A DNA stretch of 64,000 bases from Adineta steineri (Eukaryota > Rotifera > Eurotatoria > Adinetida > Adinetidae): the NCBI GenBank assembly GCA_905250115.1, contig CAJNOI010000130.1, forward strand, positions 201,520-265,519. Reading direction: 5' to 3'. Under the pieces are notes generated by a model. That model made no database searches, had not been told where the DNA came from, and saw nothing but the letters and a program-made list of their open reading frames with translations. The translations under genes and the position numbers were made by a program. Each line of letters opens with the position of its first letter. Position 1 is the stretch's first letter. This document shows positions 45,205-56,123 of this stretch, in pieces.

Positions 45205-46185
45205 ATGTCTTCGTCCACCGATATACTCGTTACAATGCAACTAGTACAAAAGTATTTATATCAATTTGTTAGTCCGGTATTAATGTTTATCGGTACTATT
45301 GGTTGTATAATAAATTTAATTATATTTAGTCAAAGGCATCTAAGAAAAAATCCATGTTCAATCTATTTTATCGCATACAATCTTGCTAATTTTGTGTTCA
45401 TTTATTCGTCATTATTACCTACAATACTGAGTGTAGGATATAACATTGATTATAGTACACGCAATATAGTTTTATGCCGTGTGCGTCTTTACATTACCAT
45501 TTTATCTAATTTTTTAAGTCCACTTTATTTAGTTTTGGCTTCTGCTGATCGAGTTTTGATAACTTCATCAAATGCTCTTACACGACGACGAAGTACACTT
45601 CGTTTTGCTTATATATGTATTGCTTGTGGAACATTATTTTGGACATTGTTGCATGCTCCTGTATTAGTTTTAACAAATATTATACAAGTTGGTCCTAATA
45701 CATTGATTTGTTATTTCCAATCAAGTGTTTACATTTCTTTTCTAAGTTTCTGTTCACTTTTCAAAGCAACAATTGGACTTTTATTAATGGCAATATTTGG
45801 ATTATGGTCTATCAAGAATATTCGAAGTCTTCAAAAAGTCCGACCTGCTGCTAGTTTATCTGCAACTGTAACGAAAGTAGACACTGCTCCTCATTCGAAT
45901 TCATCAAAAGATCGTCAACTTTGTTTTATATTACTTATAGATATCATTATCTATGCATTATTCAGTTTCACATATGCAATCAATCTTATCTATCAACAAA
46001 TCACACAAAATTACGTTAAAAATACGGAGCGAACACAAATAGAAAGCTTTATTACTAATATATGTCAATTTAGTGGTACTATTCCATTTTGTATTAGTTG
46101 TTATGCAAATTTAATCATATCAAAAACTTTTCGAAATGAAATCAAGAAAATACTTTCATGTCAAAAGATTTTTCGCATCCACTGA
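45205..46185 (+). CDS. Seven-transmembrane receptor (GPCR)
   Basis: Intronless, 326 residues. An alternative start (MQLVQKYLYQF) lies ten codons in. Seven hydrophobic helices are visible. TM1 carries GTIGCIINLIIFSQRHLRKN, TM3 ends LASADRVLITSSN (DRV instead of DRY), and a Cys before TM3 (LCRVRLYI) may pair with a loop 2 Cys (LICYFQSS). The basic third loop (TKVDTAPHSNSSKDRQLCF) precedes TM6. TM7 ends SCYANLIISKTFRNEIKK, where NLIIS stands in the NPxxY position. It resembles the receptors at 10-12 kb in loop 1 (LRKNPCSIYFIAYN). The ligand is unknown. Confidence 0.82.
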   Translation: MSSSTDILVTMQLVQKYLYQFVSPVLMFIGTIGCIINLIIFSQRHLRKNPCSIYFIAYNLANFVFIYSSLLPTILSVGYNIDYSTRNIVLCRVRLYITILSNFLSPLYLVLASADRVLITSSNALTRRRSTLRFAYICIACGTLFWTLLHAPVLVLTNIIQVGPNTLICYFQSSVYISFLSFCSLFKATIGLLLMAIFGLWSIKNIRSLQKVRPAASLSATVTKVDTAPHSNSSKDRQLCFILLIDIIIYALFSFTYAINLIYQQITQNYVKNTERTQIESFITNICQFSGTIPFCISCYANLIISKTFRNEIKKILSCQKIFRIH

Positions 46186-46222
46186 ATTTGAATTATTTAT
46201 ATCTAACTAACATTCGCATATT

Positions 46223-46322
46223 NNNNNNNNNNNNNNNNNNNNNNNNNNNNNNNNNNNNNNNNNNNNNNNNNNNNNNNNNNNNNNNNNNNNNNNNNNNNNN
46301 NNNNNNNNNNNNNNNNNNNNNN
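46223..46322. other. Assembly gap (100 N)
   Basis: Run of N of conventional length; true size unknown. It lies just downstream of the receptor gene and does not cut a called gene. Confidence 0.98.
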
Positions 46323-46693
46323 TATATGGTAGATTGAATTGTATGGTAGCAATTTTTATATAGATTTCGTTTTAAACCTACTCATAATTTTCACATGTAC
46401 GATACAAGTTGATTTTACACATATACGACAAAAAAATTCTTTTATTGATACGACTTTTAAATACATGGAATGCTGATCATTTGACTGTTAAGATACGATG
46501 CAACAAACAAATGTTTGTTGATTCTTCACTGTTATCTTATTTTTTAATGCCTGGAAAACTAAATACAATTGATGGAAGCAACTATTCTTTGTTTTTATCT
46601 ATCACATAATACAGATGGTAGACTTCTCATGAATAAAAATAAAACATCAGGTAATATTTTTTATTATCAAACGTTATTTTAATAATCGACACG

Positions 46694-48123
46694 ATGAAAA
46701 GCATTCTAACAAATATTTTCTTGTCTGTTTTTCTTTTTCCATTATATCTTCATGCAATTCAAGTAAGTATAAATAATCTTAAACCACGTTTGGATGTTAA
46801 TGGTGTAATTATTGATGCACATGATGGTAGTATTCAACAATTTGAAAAAAATGGTCTTTATTACATGCATGCAATGCAATATGGTCTTTGTGAAGAACCA
46901 CCAAATTATGGATGTGATGGAGTAAGTTACGATATACTCAAGAAGAACTTGCATTTGATTTAGTTTTAGGCTGGAATGCCAAGTAAATGTGGTTTTCAAA
47001 TGGATCATAATATTAGTATCTGGTCTTCGCCTAATCTAACGTCTGGATCATGGTCATATGTAGGTAATTCAATTAATGTAACTGATCGACCAGCAGGTAT
47101 TTTTCTTTTTGATTTAATATTTCTTGACAATATGATTATGGTTATTGTAGGTGTTGTTTTTCGGCCACACCTTGTATATAATCCAAAAACTAAATTATAT
47201 GTTCTATTTTGGAATTATATGAGATGGAATCAGCCTAGTTTATATGCAGTTGGTATAGCTGAAACACCAAAGTAAATGATTTTGTTTGTATGTATAATTC
47301 TTTCTTAAATTCCTAATGTATAGTGGACCATTTAAATTAGTTAATCCTGCTCTCAATGTATCTCGAGGTGCTAGTGGAGGTAAGTATTGACTGTGTTTTT
47401 TATGGATTAAATTTCTTTATTGAATATTTTAGGTGATTTTGATGTTTTTGTTGATGATGATGGAACTGGTTATATAGTTTATTCTCAAAATTATTATATG
47501 AGTATTGAACAATTAACACCTGATTATTATTATTCAACAGGAAAATCCTATATGTTTGATGAATATTTTGTTGAAGCACCCATATTTCTAAAGAAAAATA
47601 ATATTTATTATGTTTTATTCGGTTGGTGCTGTTGTTATTGTATGCAAGGCAGTGGAGTTTTAGTTCATACATCTAATAATCCAATGGGACCGTATACACT
47701 TCAAGTATCAAGATTTTTTGTTTGTTTGTAAAAATAATAACAAAATCTGATTGATTTATAGACTGATGGTGATCTTGCTTGTGTTGCAAAAAGTAATACT
47801 ATATCAACATCATCCAATGCTTTACCAACACCTAATCAAGGTTGTGAATTTCATAATATAAACACAACATCAATAGCTCGATCTCAGCAAAATTATATTA
47901 TTAAAGTTACGAATTCAAGTGGTTATACAACATATGTCTGGACAGGAGATAGGTAATAGTTATGGATTTAAGAATCATTCTTTTTTTTTCTTATATAAGA
48001 TGGCAACAAGCACCCGATGGAATTAAAGGTCATGAACCACAGTTTTGGACTCCATTAACATTTGATGAAAACGGAAAAATTGGCAAAATGAACTGGATTG
48101 ATGAATTTACTTTAGATGTATGA
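46694..48123 (+). CDS. Secreted GH43-like glycoside hydrolase
   Basis: Seven exons, junction phases 0,1,2,1,0,2: 46694..46921, 46970..47096, 47151..47271, 47324..47379, 47433..47704, 47762..47952 and 48000..48123, giving 372 residues. A signal peptide (MKSILTNIFLSVFLFPLYLHA) is followed by a five-bladed-propeller GH43-type domain. The three expected acidic residues are all present: the Asp in VIIDAHDGS, the Asp in DFDVFVDDDGTGY, and the Glu in YFVEAPIFLK. Other family landmarks are RPAGVVFRPHLVYN and GHEPQFWTP. GH43 enzymes remove arabinose, xylose or galactose from plant polysaccharides by inversion. The intact triad suggests an active enzyme; the substrate is not deducible. It may help digest algae or plant debris. 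Such enzymes in bdelloids are often thought to be horizontally acquired, but the many introns show it is well settled. Confidence 0.8.
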
Positions 48124-48361
48124 ACTTTTGTAAAATTATCTATTCTTTTAGTTATAGAAAATATTATTTTAATAAATAGATTGAAAGAAACGCTTGAAGA
48201 ATTGATTTTTCTTGTATTTAAAATTTCAAAAATTATTATTTGCTAGTTTATTTAAAAAATAAAAATAAAAATATAATCTTATATCAACTGTTTCATTTAT
48301 ACTAAAAAAATAGTAATACAATCAACTATATTGATTAAATTTCCTATTAGTAGCCAAAACG

Positions 48362-50254
48362 TTATGCAGGACTAGTTAATAACTGTTCGTTGGTATCTTT
48401 GTATGTATTTAATAATTGTTTTGCAATTGGCGCCCATTTTTGTGCTGTAGAATGTGGTAATTGTAACCAAGTACCTAAACCTCGTAACAATATTCCAACT
48501 CTTGCTGCCATTAAATAACCTTCGGGTACTTTTATAACTTCATCTTTTCTTGATAGTTCTTCAAAGAATAACTGTGCATTTTTACCTTCACATGTTTCAG
48601 GATCATCACGATCAAATCCAAGACGAGCTAATTTTTCTATAACATATGGATTCATATGACGTGTAACTACACCCATAGAAATGTACTGTTGAACAATTTC
48701 TTCTTTTGTTCCCTCTGCTAGTAAAACAATTAATTTAGCTAATTTAAGACGATGAGATAACGAAAGTTCTTGTACTTGACCAAAATCAATTAAACCTTTA
48801 AAAGAAAAACAAACTCGATTTATTTTTTCTTGAATATATTTTCTTACCAATTTTTCCATTTTTTAATAGAAAAATATTTCCCGGATGTGGATCAGCATTA
48901 AATATTCCATCAAGTAATATTTCTTGTGCATGAACTTCGTTAAGTAAATCAATAATTTCATGTGGATTTATAAAAACACGTTCTTCGTTATATTCTAATG
49001 GGAAACGTTTTAACAATGGTACAATAGAATGATTATATATATAAATATATACATTTTTTAAACGATTCACTGTACGTATTAACGATGCATACATATTCAC
49101 AATAAAAGCGGATGGTGTATATCGTTTTTTTGCTTCACGATGAAGTTCACCGGATAGATATTTTGCCATCATTTCTTGTTCAAATTCTTCTAGAGTTTTT
49201 CCTTGTTCAGCTGCCATTCTTGCTTGTTCAATTTTTAGTGCATCAATTAATTTCGTTCCATCTAATTTTTCCATAACTATAACAAATTCTGTTGCCATAC
49301 CGGGTGTAGGTCGAGGAATAATAATATTAGGAAAACGTGGCATTATATTACGACCTAGAGAGACATAAATTAGTGAATTTTTCTTTACAAATATTGAAAA
49401 TATACTTACCAATAATATCTAATGCTCTTGCTTCTCTTCTAAAATCGAATTCAATTTGAAATGCTTTTTCAAATTCATCAAACAATGGTGCATGTTCAGG
49501 TTGTGCTAATCGAACAAATTTTTTTAAAGTCGAAAAATCTAATCCAAATAATCGTTGTACTTCTGGATATTGTATTTTAATAATAACTGCTTTATTGGAT
49601 CCTTTTAAACGAGCTTCATGTGCTTGTCCAATAGTTGCAGCACCTACAGCTTTTGGATTAAATTCCGAGAAAATTTCTTCTAATGGTTTATTGAATGCTT
49701 GTTCAATCATTTCTCTAGCATATTCACCGGGTTGAGCAGGTACACCATCCTATTTTTTAACAAAATAATAAATAAAATTATTAAAGACTTTTGTAATTTT
49801 TTCTTACTTGTAATTGAGCAAATTTTTTTAAATAAGGTTTAGGTATGATATCAGGACGAGTTGAAGCTATTTGTCCTAATTTAATATAAACACCACGTTG
49901 ATGAAGAATAACATTTAATACATAATCACAATATTTATTATGTAATTTATTCCAAATTTCATCTTCTTCTTCAGGAGATTTTGCGGGAAATAATTTAAAA
50001 TAAAGTTGTTGATAACGATAATGAAGATAGACTGGTATCATACGAGACCAAAAATAACTTGTTCGACGAATCTTTTCTATTTCTGGACCAGATTCATAGA
50101 TTGTATAGGAAATAAAACCAGTACCGGTAAGAAGTGTTGTACCGACGGCAAATTTAATTAAACGACGTGGTTGAATAAAAGATCTGACAGATAAGGATCG
50201 ATGAAGATGAACAAGTGGTAATCTAGGACGGCTCAATACTCGACAAAGTAACAT
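48362..50254 (-). CDS. Mitochondrial UbiB/ADCK (aarF-type) kinase-like protein
   Basis: Four exons (49808..50254, 49410..49749, 48848..49354, 48362..48795; phases 0,1,1) give 575 residues. The N terminus is Arg-rich without acids (a mitochondrial targeting peptide), followed by a short transmembrane stretch (about residues 35-52). UbiB-family hallmarks are all present: the KxGQ motif (YIKLGQIASTRPDIIP), the Ala-rich loop (GAATIGQAHEARL), the ATP Lys (VIIKIQYP), the catalytic ADPHPGN, and the metal-binding LIDFGQ. This layout is closest to ADCK1/ADCK5-like proteins, not COQ8 itself, because KLGQ..S is seen and not KMGQ. These proteins act at the inner membrane in coenzyme Q or lipid homeostasis. 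An in-frame AT-rich insertion (VYIYIYNHS, near 49030-49060) lacks an AG acceptor and so seems to be translated. Confidence 0.88.
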
Positions 50255-50963
50255 TTTTGAATAGAATACAGATATATTGTGGTTACATCAGCACACTAAT
50301 GATCAGTTGATGATTCATGCAATGAATAGAGCGACATCATATAACTGGATTGGCTATCTGAATCAACTAGTAACTTAACATTATTGATTCAATTTTAATT
50401 TCTTCTAACAATACTGTGCGATTTATTTTGTTTATATACATATATTGTAATTATTTACGATAGATAAAATCATATAATACTGTTTTAATAATGAACTTGA
50501 TTAATTTTAGTAGGTTTTCATACACTAATTCAAATGATTTAAAATTCTCAATAAATTCATTGCTGATCCTTTGAATCTATTTAAAATATACAATCGATTC
50601 AAGAAAATATCAGCATTATCGTTTTTGATAGAGCAGACAATACAATTAGAAATGGCATGAACGAAGTTTATTTCATTAACATAAATATTTTTCATGAATT
50701 ATTGAAGTCAAATGTAATTATAATTACTAATACTTAGATATTCTCAACTAAAGAATATTTTATTCAATATATTTACTAACATTTAAAATTTTTGATTTAT
50801 ACTATAACAGTGAAATGCTTTGCATGTACAAGAAGAAAACTGCTAGTTATGGATCTCTTTTTTCAAATAACAATTCTACGTATATTCAAATATTTCATTG
50901 ATATTTACTCTAAGACTATGAAGAATAAAGTCATACACTTGAATAACTGAAGATTATCTCGTC
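50255..50963. other. Intergenic, no gene recognised
   Basis: Divergent promoter region between the UbiB-type gene (-) and the AGTRAP-like gene (+). AT-rich; no specific site identified. Confidence 0.45.
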
Positions 50964-51777
50964 ATGTTATTTTTAGATAGGTGTAATCTAGAATAAACAA
51001 AATATGATAGTACATCGTGATACAATTCTTCGTGTAAGCATAATATGCATACATATATGAAAATATATTGAATAAAATTTGTCTTCTATCTTAGATTATT
51101 GTTTTTGTTCATTTTGTTTTTGTAAGCATGTAAGTCATTTAATTTTAATTGAATAAATTTGCTTCTATTTCATCTAAATTCTATAACTAGGGTATTACTG
51201 GCTGATTGGTTGCCTAAATCATATCATATTAATCAAGTTACTATTATAGCACTTGGTGTTTGGGGTATAATACAATATGAAAGTGTGATTCAAGTTGAAC
51301 TTGTCTGTTTTAAAACTTTCGATTATATACGTTTTACTATTCTCGCTAGATTTTTAGTTAATGTTAATTAAACTTATTTCGATTTTGGTTGATTCAATTG
51401 CTATTGGAATGTATTTTCAAATTGGAAAACATGGTATGTTGATGCCATTTTTTTATTTTATTATATTCTATTGATTAATAGCCTATGCTACACAACATCA
51501 TACCACTTATTTTACTATTAGTGCTTTGTAAGTTCATTTTCTACAATGATTTTTCAAATTTAAAATTGTATTTAAATTTTCTTAGTTTTGCTATATTTCT
51601 TTTGGTACTCAAACCAGTAATGCTTTTATTAATAAGTCATGTTCGACAAGAACGTCTAAATAATGCAGTATTTGATTCATGGAGTAAGATAAATTATAAT
51701 ATATATATTCAACATTATCTTCTTTATTTTATATAATAGCACCAACATCAGGATATGCATCAGTCGGTGGAAGATAA
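50964..51777 (+). CDS. AGTRAP-like small multi-pass membrane protein (seven small exons)
   Basis: Exons 50964..50980, 51095..51121, 51191..51302, 51358..51433, 51482..51527, 51586..51683 and 51740..51777 have consistent phases (2,2,0,1,2,1) and give 137 residues. The protein has several hydrophobic helices. Landmarks match the type-1 angiotensin II receptor-associated protein family: NQVTIIALGVWGIIQYESV, ILVDSIAIGMYF, FAIFLLVLKPVMLLLISHVR followed by QER, and a short polar tail TPTSGYASVGGR. In vertebrates AGTRAP sits in ER/Golgi membranes and modulates receptor trafficking; here only the family resemblance can be claimed. The first two exons (MLFLDR and LLFLFILFL) are the least certain because they are only 17 and 27 nt. 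The third donor is a non-standard GTCTGT. Confidence 0.68.
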
Positions 51778-53467
51778 TTCTTTATTTATCAGTACTTTCT
51801 CGTTTTAATAATCTTTTTTCCACAAGATTCTCGCGATATTTGTATTTTCAGTTTTTTTTTAGCATCAATATATCTCATTTAATGATATTAGCCTTATATA
51901 CATACTATCGTCAATCCTATTGATCTTCTTTCATATGTTATTTTCCTCGCAGTGATAGTTAACTGATATTTATTAAGGTATTTTTTACGTTCTCCTTGTT
52001 GCTGTTGGTTCTTTTCTTTTGTATATTTTTTATAATAATAATAATTATTCTTATCGTGATTTACATGTTTTATTTGAATCTTAAATAAAACATTACTGTT
52101 CATTATTCGGATATAAAGCCTAGCAATATAGAATAGGATGTTTATTATCAGTTTTCTCATATTTTAGTAGGCATTAATGTCTGTCTAGTTGTTGTATCGA
52201 TTTGCTTGGTAGATAGATGAAGACTGTCAATTTGGTGCAGAAGTTGAATAACAGTAAACACAAAACAAAGATTAGATTGTTTCTTCTCATGTAACTGGTA
52301 GGATATCAGTGGCCCTGTTATCCTTATCTCCATACATATAGATACTAATCAGTTTAGGTGAAAAGAAAATCTTTTAGTACAGTATTTGTTAGTATAAATA
52401 ATGGTTAAAACTTGATTAAGAATATATAACTACATAAATCTTATATGTTGTTATTTTGATTTTATTGATGAAATAACCTTCTCATTTAGTGATGATTATT
52501 TTTGCAAAAATATTTTTAATTAAAATTTTCTTTTTCAGGCTGTTTTTGAAATTACTGTCGTGACATTGACATTTGATAAAAAACGATGGGGTTAAAAAGA
52601 ACATCTAATAAAAAGAAAAGTATTTATCAAATCTGAATGATGTCAAATATGAAAATGAAAATACATTATCGGTATCTTATTAAGGTGTTAATATAATTCA
52701 TAATCAATATTACCTGTTGAAAGTTTTTCATTTTTACTTTTTTCATCCAAAGTATCAATACCTTTTTATTTTAGTCCATACAGAAGTAATCTTTTCTAGA
52801 ATACGATTCTACAACGAGTACTAGACTCACAGAAATTTAGAATAATATGAAATTTTATATGTCATTTGAATTAAACTTTATGACATAGTAGATGTAATTT
52901 TCGATTAAGCTTTCATATTATATCTTGCAGCCGCAAAACTTTTGGTTTTAATATAAAAAAAAATCGTCCACCACAAAAATTTCTGGGATATATATGAACA
53001 AACATGAATAGAATAAGTTCAGTAGTGTATACAGTGAATACAAGACATTGTTAAATTCGCTATGACATCGAAAATACTAGTTTTTCACATAATTAAAAAT
53101 TTTTGCTCGTTTTACTTTTCTATATTAAAGCCGAAAGTTTTGCGGGTGTACAATATAATATGAAAACTTAATTAACAAGTACACTCTCCATGGACATAAA
53201 GTTTAATTCAAATAAGATATTCTCTTGATAGTCTCAGAATTTTTTGCGTCTACTGTAGATTATTATCAGTTTTTAAAAATCCATCGAAAAAAACAGATCG
53301 ACTTTAAAATGAATTGTATTTATTTAAACTCGTATTCTCAAATTATGCACTTTATAAATGATTATTAACTTTTTCTTTTTGTAATAAATTAATTTATCAA
53401 AATCGTAAGAGAAAGTATTGAAGAAAAAAAATTGTTTAAAATTAAGAAAAAATCACTGTTATATCGA
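51778..53467. other. Intergenic with one foldback element
   Basis: AT-rich; the only structure seen is the long inverted repeat at about 52810-53262. A minus frame at 51894..52160 is low-complexity Lys/Gln/Tyr and is not called. Confidence 0.45.
52810..53262. mobile_element. Foldback/MITE-like element with ~130-bp imperfect inverted arms
   Basis: The left arm (about 52810-52955) and the reverse complement of the right arm (about 53115-53262) share long words: ATTTGAATTAAACTTTATG, TTTCATATTATAT and CCGCAAAACTTT. The outer ends also match (TACTAGAC..AGAAATT against GTAGACGC..AAAATTC). The ~160-bp centre has no open frame, so the element is non-autonomous. The target duplication is unclear. Confidence 0.65.
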
Positions 53468-54412
53468 TCATGTTTCATTTGATTGCTTCAATCTTTGTTG
53501 TTGCATTATTATTGCTGGTTGAATACGTCGATTTTGTCGCAATGATATCGATAACAGTTTCTGTAGTTCAGAATTTAAAAATACAAGTGCTATTGATAAA
53601 ATCAATAAAGATACGGAATGTATTAACCATTGAATATGATATATTTGTGCAGCTAAATAATTTGTAACTATATAATACATCCATAGAGCAATTGTAGGAG
53701 AAGATAAAATAGCAAGTATTGTAACTAAAATTATGATACGACGAAGAACCACAACATCTCTTTGATATGATCGTTCACGATTTTGTTGCATTAATGTACT
53801 AGTTCGATGTTTAATATAAAACATGATGTAGCAATAGATTAATCCAATACTACTCATAGGAATAAAAAATAGAATTGTAGATACACTCATTACTGCTTTA
53901 AAATTAGTAAAAGGTAATTGACATTGATATAAATTTGATGTATATGTATAATATTGTAAAACTAATGGGTATATTAATAGGAGAAAAACGATAATCCACT
54001 GAAGAATAACAATTTGTAATGCAAATTGAAAACTCTGTAATCGTTTATTTTTATAAAAAACAATACTAAATAAACGAAAACATGCTTTTAGTAAACATGA
54101 AAAATACAATGAACCAGTTCCAACATCAAGAAGATATATACGTCCATAACACCACCAATTATTAACAACAGTATTTTCATGTAAAAGACCATAGAGATTA
54201 TATGCATACATATCAAGCAAAGTCAAACAACTGAGTATAATAGCTAAATATGTATTACAAATAAGAATACTTGAAGTATTTATTGGATATTGACGACGAT
54301 GATAGAACATCAAGGAAAGTATTCCAATCGATGTTATACTTCCAATAGATACTAATATTAAAATGATGATATCCATGATGAGATAAACATTGGTAGTCAT
54401 GTTGTTTGGCAC
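53468..54412 (-). CDS. Seven-transmembrane receptor, same subfamily as the 21-26 kb pair
   Basis: Intronless, 314 residues, exactly the length of the two spliced receptors at 21.3 and 25.0 kb. Start MPNNMTTNVYLIMDIIIL. Seven hydrophobic helices are visible. Shared features are the YHRRQYPINTSSILICNTYL loop 1 pattern, SLYFSCLLKACFRLFSIVFY at the TM3 end (no DRY), CQLPFTNFKAVMSV in loop 2 (compare CYIPFTNL), and RDVVVLRRIIILVTILAILS before TM6. TM7 ends VFLNSELQKLLSISLRQNRR. The paralogues keep a phase-0 intron at the TM3 boundary that this gene lacks, so either it arose by retroposition or the intron was lost or gained. Confidence 0.82.
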   Translation of the reverse strand: MPNNMTTNVYLIMDIIILILVSIGSITSIGILSLMFYHRRQYPINTSSILICNTYLAIILSCLTLLDMYAYNLYGLLHENTVVNNWWCYGRIYLLDVGTGSLYFSCLLKACFRLFSIVFYKNKRLQSFQFALQIVILQWIIVFLLLIYPLVLQYYTYTSNLYQCQLPFTNFKAVMSVSTILFFIPMSSIGLIYCYIMFYIKHRTSTLMQQNRERSYQRDVVVLRRIIILVTILAILSSPTIALWMYYIVTNYLAAQIYHIQWLIHSVSLLILSIALVFLNSELQKLLSISLRQNRRIQPAIIMQQQRLKQSNET

Positions 54413-56123
54413 TGTGTAACAGAAACTAAGAATAAATGGTGCACTGATTTATAAAATAAATTTCTTTTCAAACGTTTTCTCTTGTGCGTAAATAATGTGC
54501 TGTATTAGATAGACATCAGAAGCAACAAAAGTAATTTTTTTTCTGATTTTGATTCACATGAATATTCTCATTTACTTATGCCATAAGCAGAAATTATAAT
54601 AGTGTTGCATGTTTCTTATAGAATTTGCACTATGGCGTATGTGAAAATTTAGAAACTACGTAGGATATTATTTTATACGTAACTAAGGCTATATAAAAAT
54701 ATGTCTGCGCCATTGAACAACTATTAAATCTTTGAGTTCCGGCAGTATAATGCACGTCCTGATTCTGTTATATGATAAAGATGCCTCTAGTATATTTTTG
54801 AATTGTTTAAAATATCTTTTTTTCTTACTTTTCTGCTTGTCAGTATGACATATCTATGTTATCTGTTTTTCTTCGTTCTATATGAGGATCCATATTTTCT
54901 TCTACACTGACATATTTCAATGCAATTACTTTATTTCCATCTTTCAAATATGATACTACTTTCTATCTGATTTTCAGTTTGAAATAATTAGAAGAGTTTT
55001 GACAAAGAATGACTACTATTGGAAGACTATCTACAAGAGATTCTTTCACTCATCTGGTCGTTTGATATTTTTGTTCATTTATTTCACAATATCCGACGTG
55101 ATTCATGATATGTTTAGCTCTAATTGTAATGCACCTCTATGTATTGTTGATTGCTTTAAGGACTATACCATACAAAAATAAAGATCATGTTATGAGAGTT
55201 TCAAAATTTTACAAAAAACAACTCGAGATTCAAAGGGTTAAATTACAGTTTCGATCAATTTATGAATCTATCGAATTGAAATATCTATTATCAGTACAAA
55301 TTTGTATATCATATATTTCGTGTACATTTAAAAATTTATACAATATAGATCAGAAGATTGTAATTAACAAGAATGGTGTATAGATGTAGTCAAACCTATT
55401 ATTCAACTTGTTTAAAAATATAAACGACTCTATAGATCGTTAATCTGAATAAAATAATATATATCGTTTTTCTATGTTTGAAATTATTGCATATATACTC
55501 AGTTGAAATTTTATTCAGAATAGTAGATATCTTTCATTCAACAATTTTTGTTGTATCGATGAAACAGAAGCAAAAAATATTTTTTTATTTTGTTCGATCA
55601 TACTGGTGAATCATTCGAATAAGCTCTTTACTATGTTAATATTGACATTAATATTTATCTTCCTTCTCTCTTGTGAATACAGCAGCTACGAAAAAAATTC
55701 AGGTTATAATTTCAAACAGAAAAATATGACTACGTTCATACAATTATTCTACAATTTTATGTTCAATAATAAACCATATATGTACTATTCATGTTTTTTA
55801 CACCATTTATTCAGTAAATATAATAAATACATCAATAAAAAATTTTATATAGTCTCTCTTAAAATAAAACCGCTAATAACACTGTATGTGGGTAATAAAA
55901 AAGAATTAATCATTTTTATACGCCATTTATATATATATATACATCAGTTCTGTTCGAAGTATTGTTTTACTGCGTTATCAAATACCATGTTGACAAAAAT
56001 ATTTAACCTTGTGTGCAATAGTTTTGCGTTCTTCCTCACACATAAATGTTATCTTTTTTTTAACAACATATTTCACTTATGTAAAAAAAATAGTCGTCAA
56101 CGTGATATCAATATATTATAAAG
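54413..56123 (+). other. Intergenic; includes a long AT-rich open frame (55606-56121)
   Basis: No recognised gene. The frame at 55606..56121 is 171 codons without a stop and opens with a signal-peptide-like stretch (FTMLILTLIFIFLLSCEY). By a rough stop-frequency estimate that length is unlikely by chance in such AT-rich DNA. However, it ends two bases before the ATG of the next gene, leaving no room for ordinary transcription signals, so it may be part of that gene's 5' region. Confidence 0.3.

Noticed and set aside
44885..45244. 119-codon plus-strand frame before the receptor at 45205
   Set aside because: It overlaps the receptor start in another frame and shows no domain; the receptor is clearly the real gene.
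49030..49060. Possible unspliced intron in the UbiB-type gene
   Set aside because: A GTATAT donor-like sequence is present, but there is no AG acceptor within the AT-rich insert, and the frame stays open on both sides.
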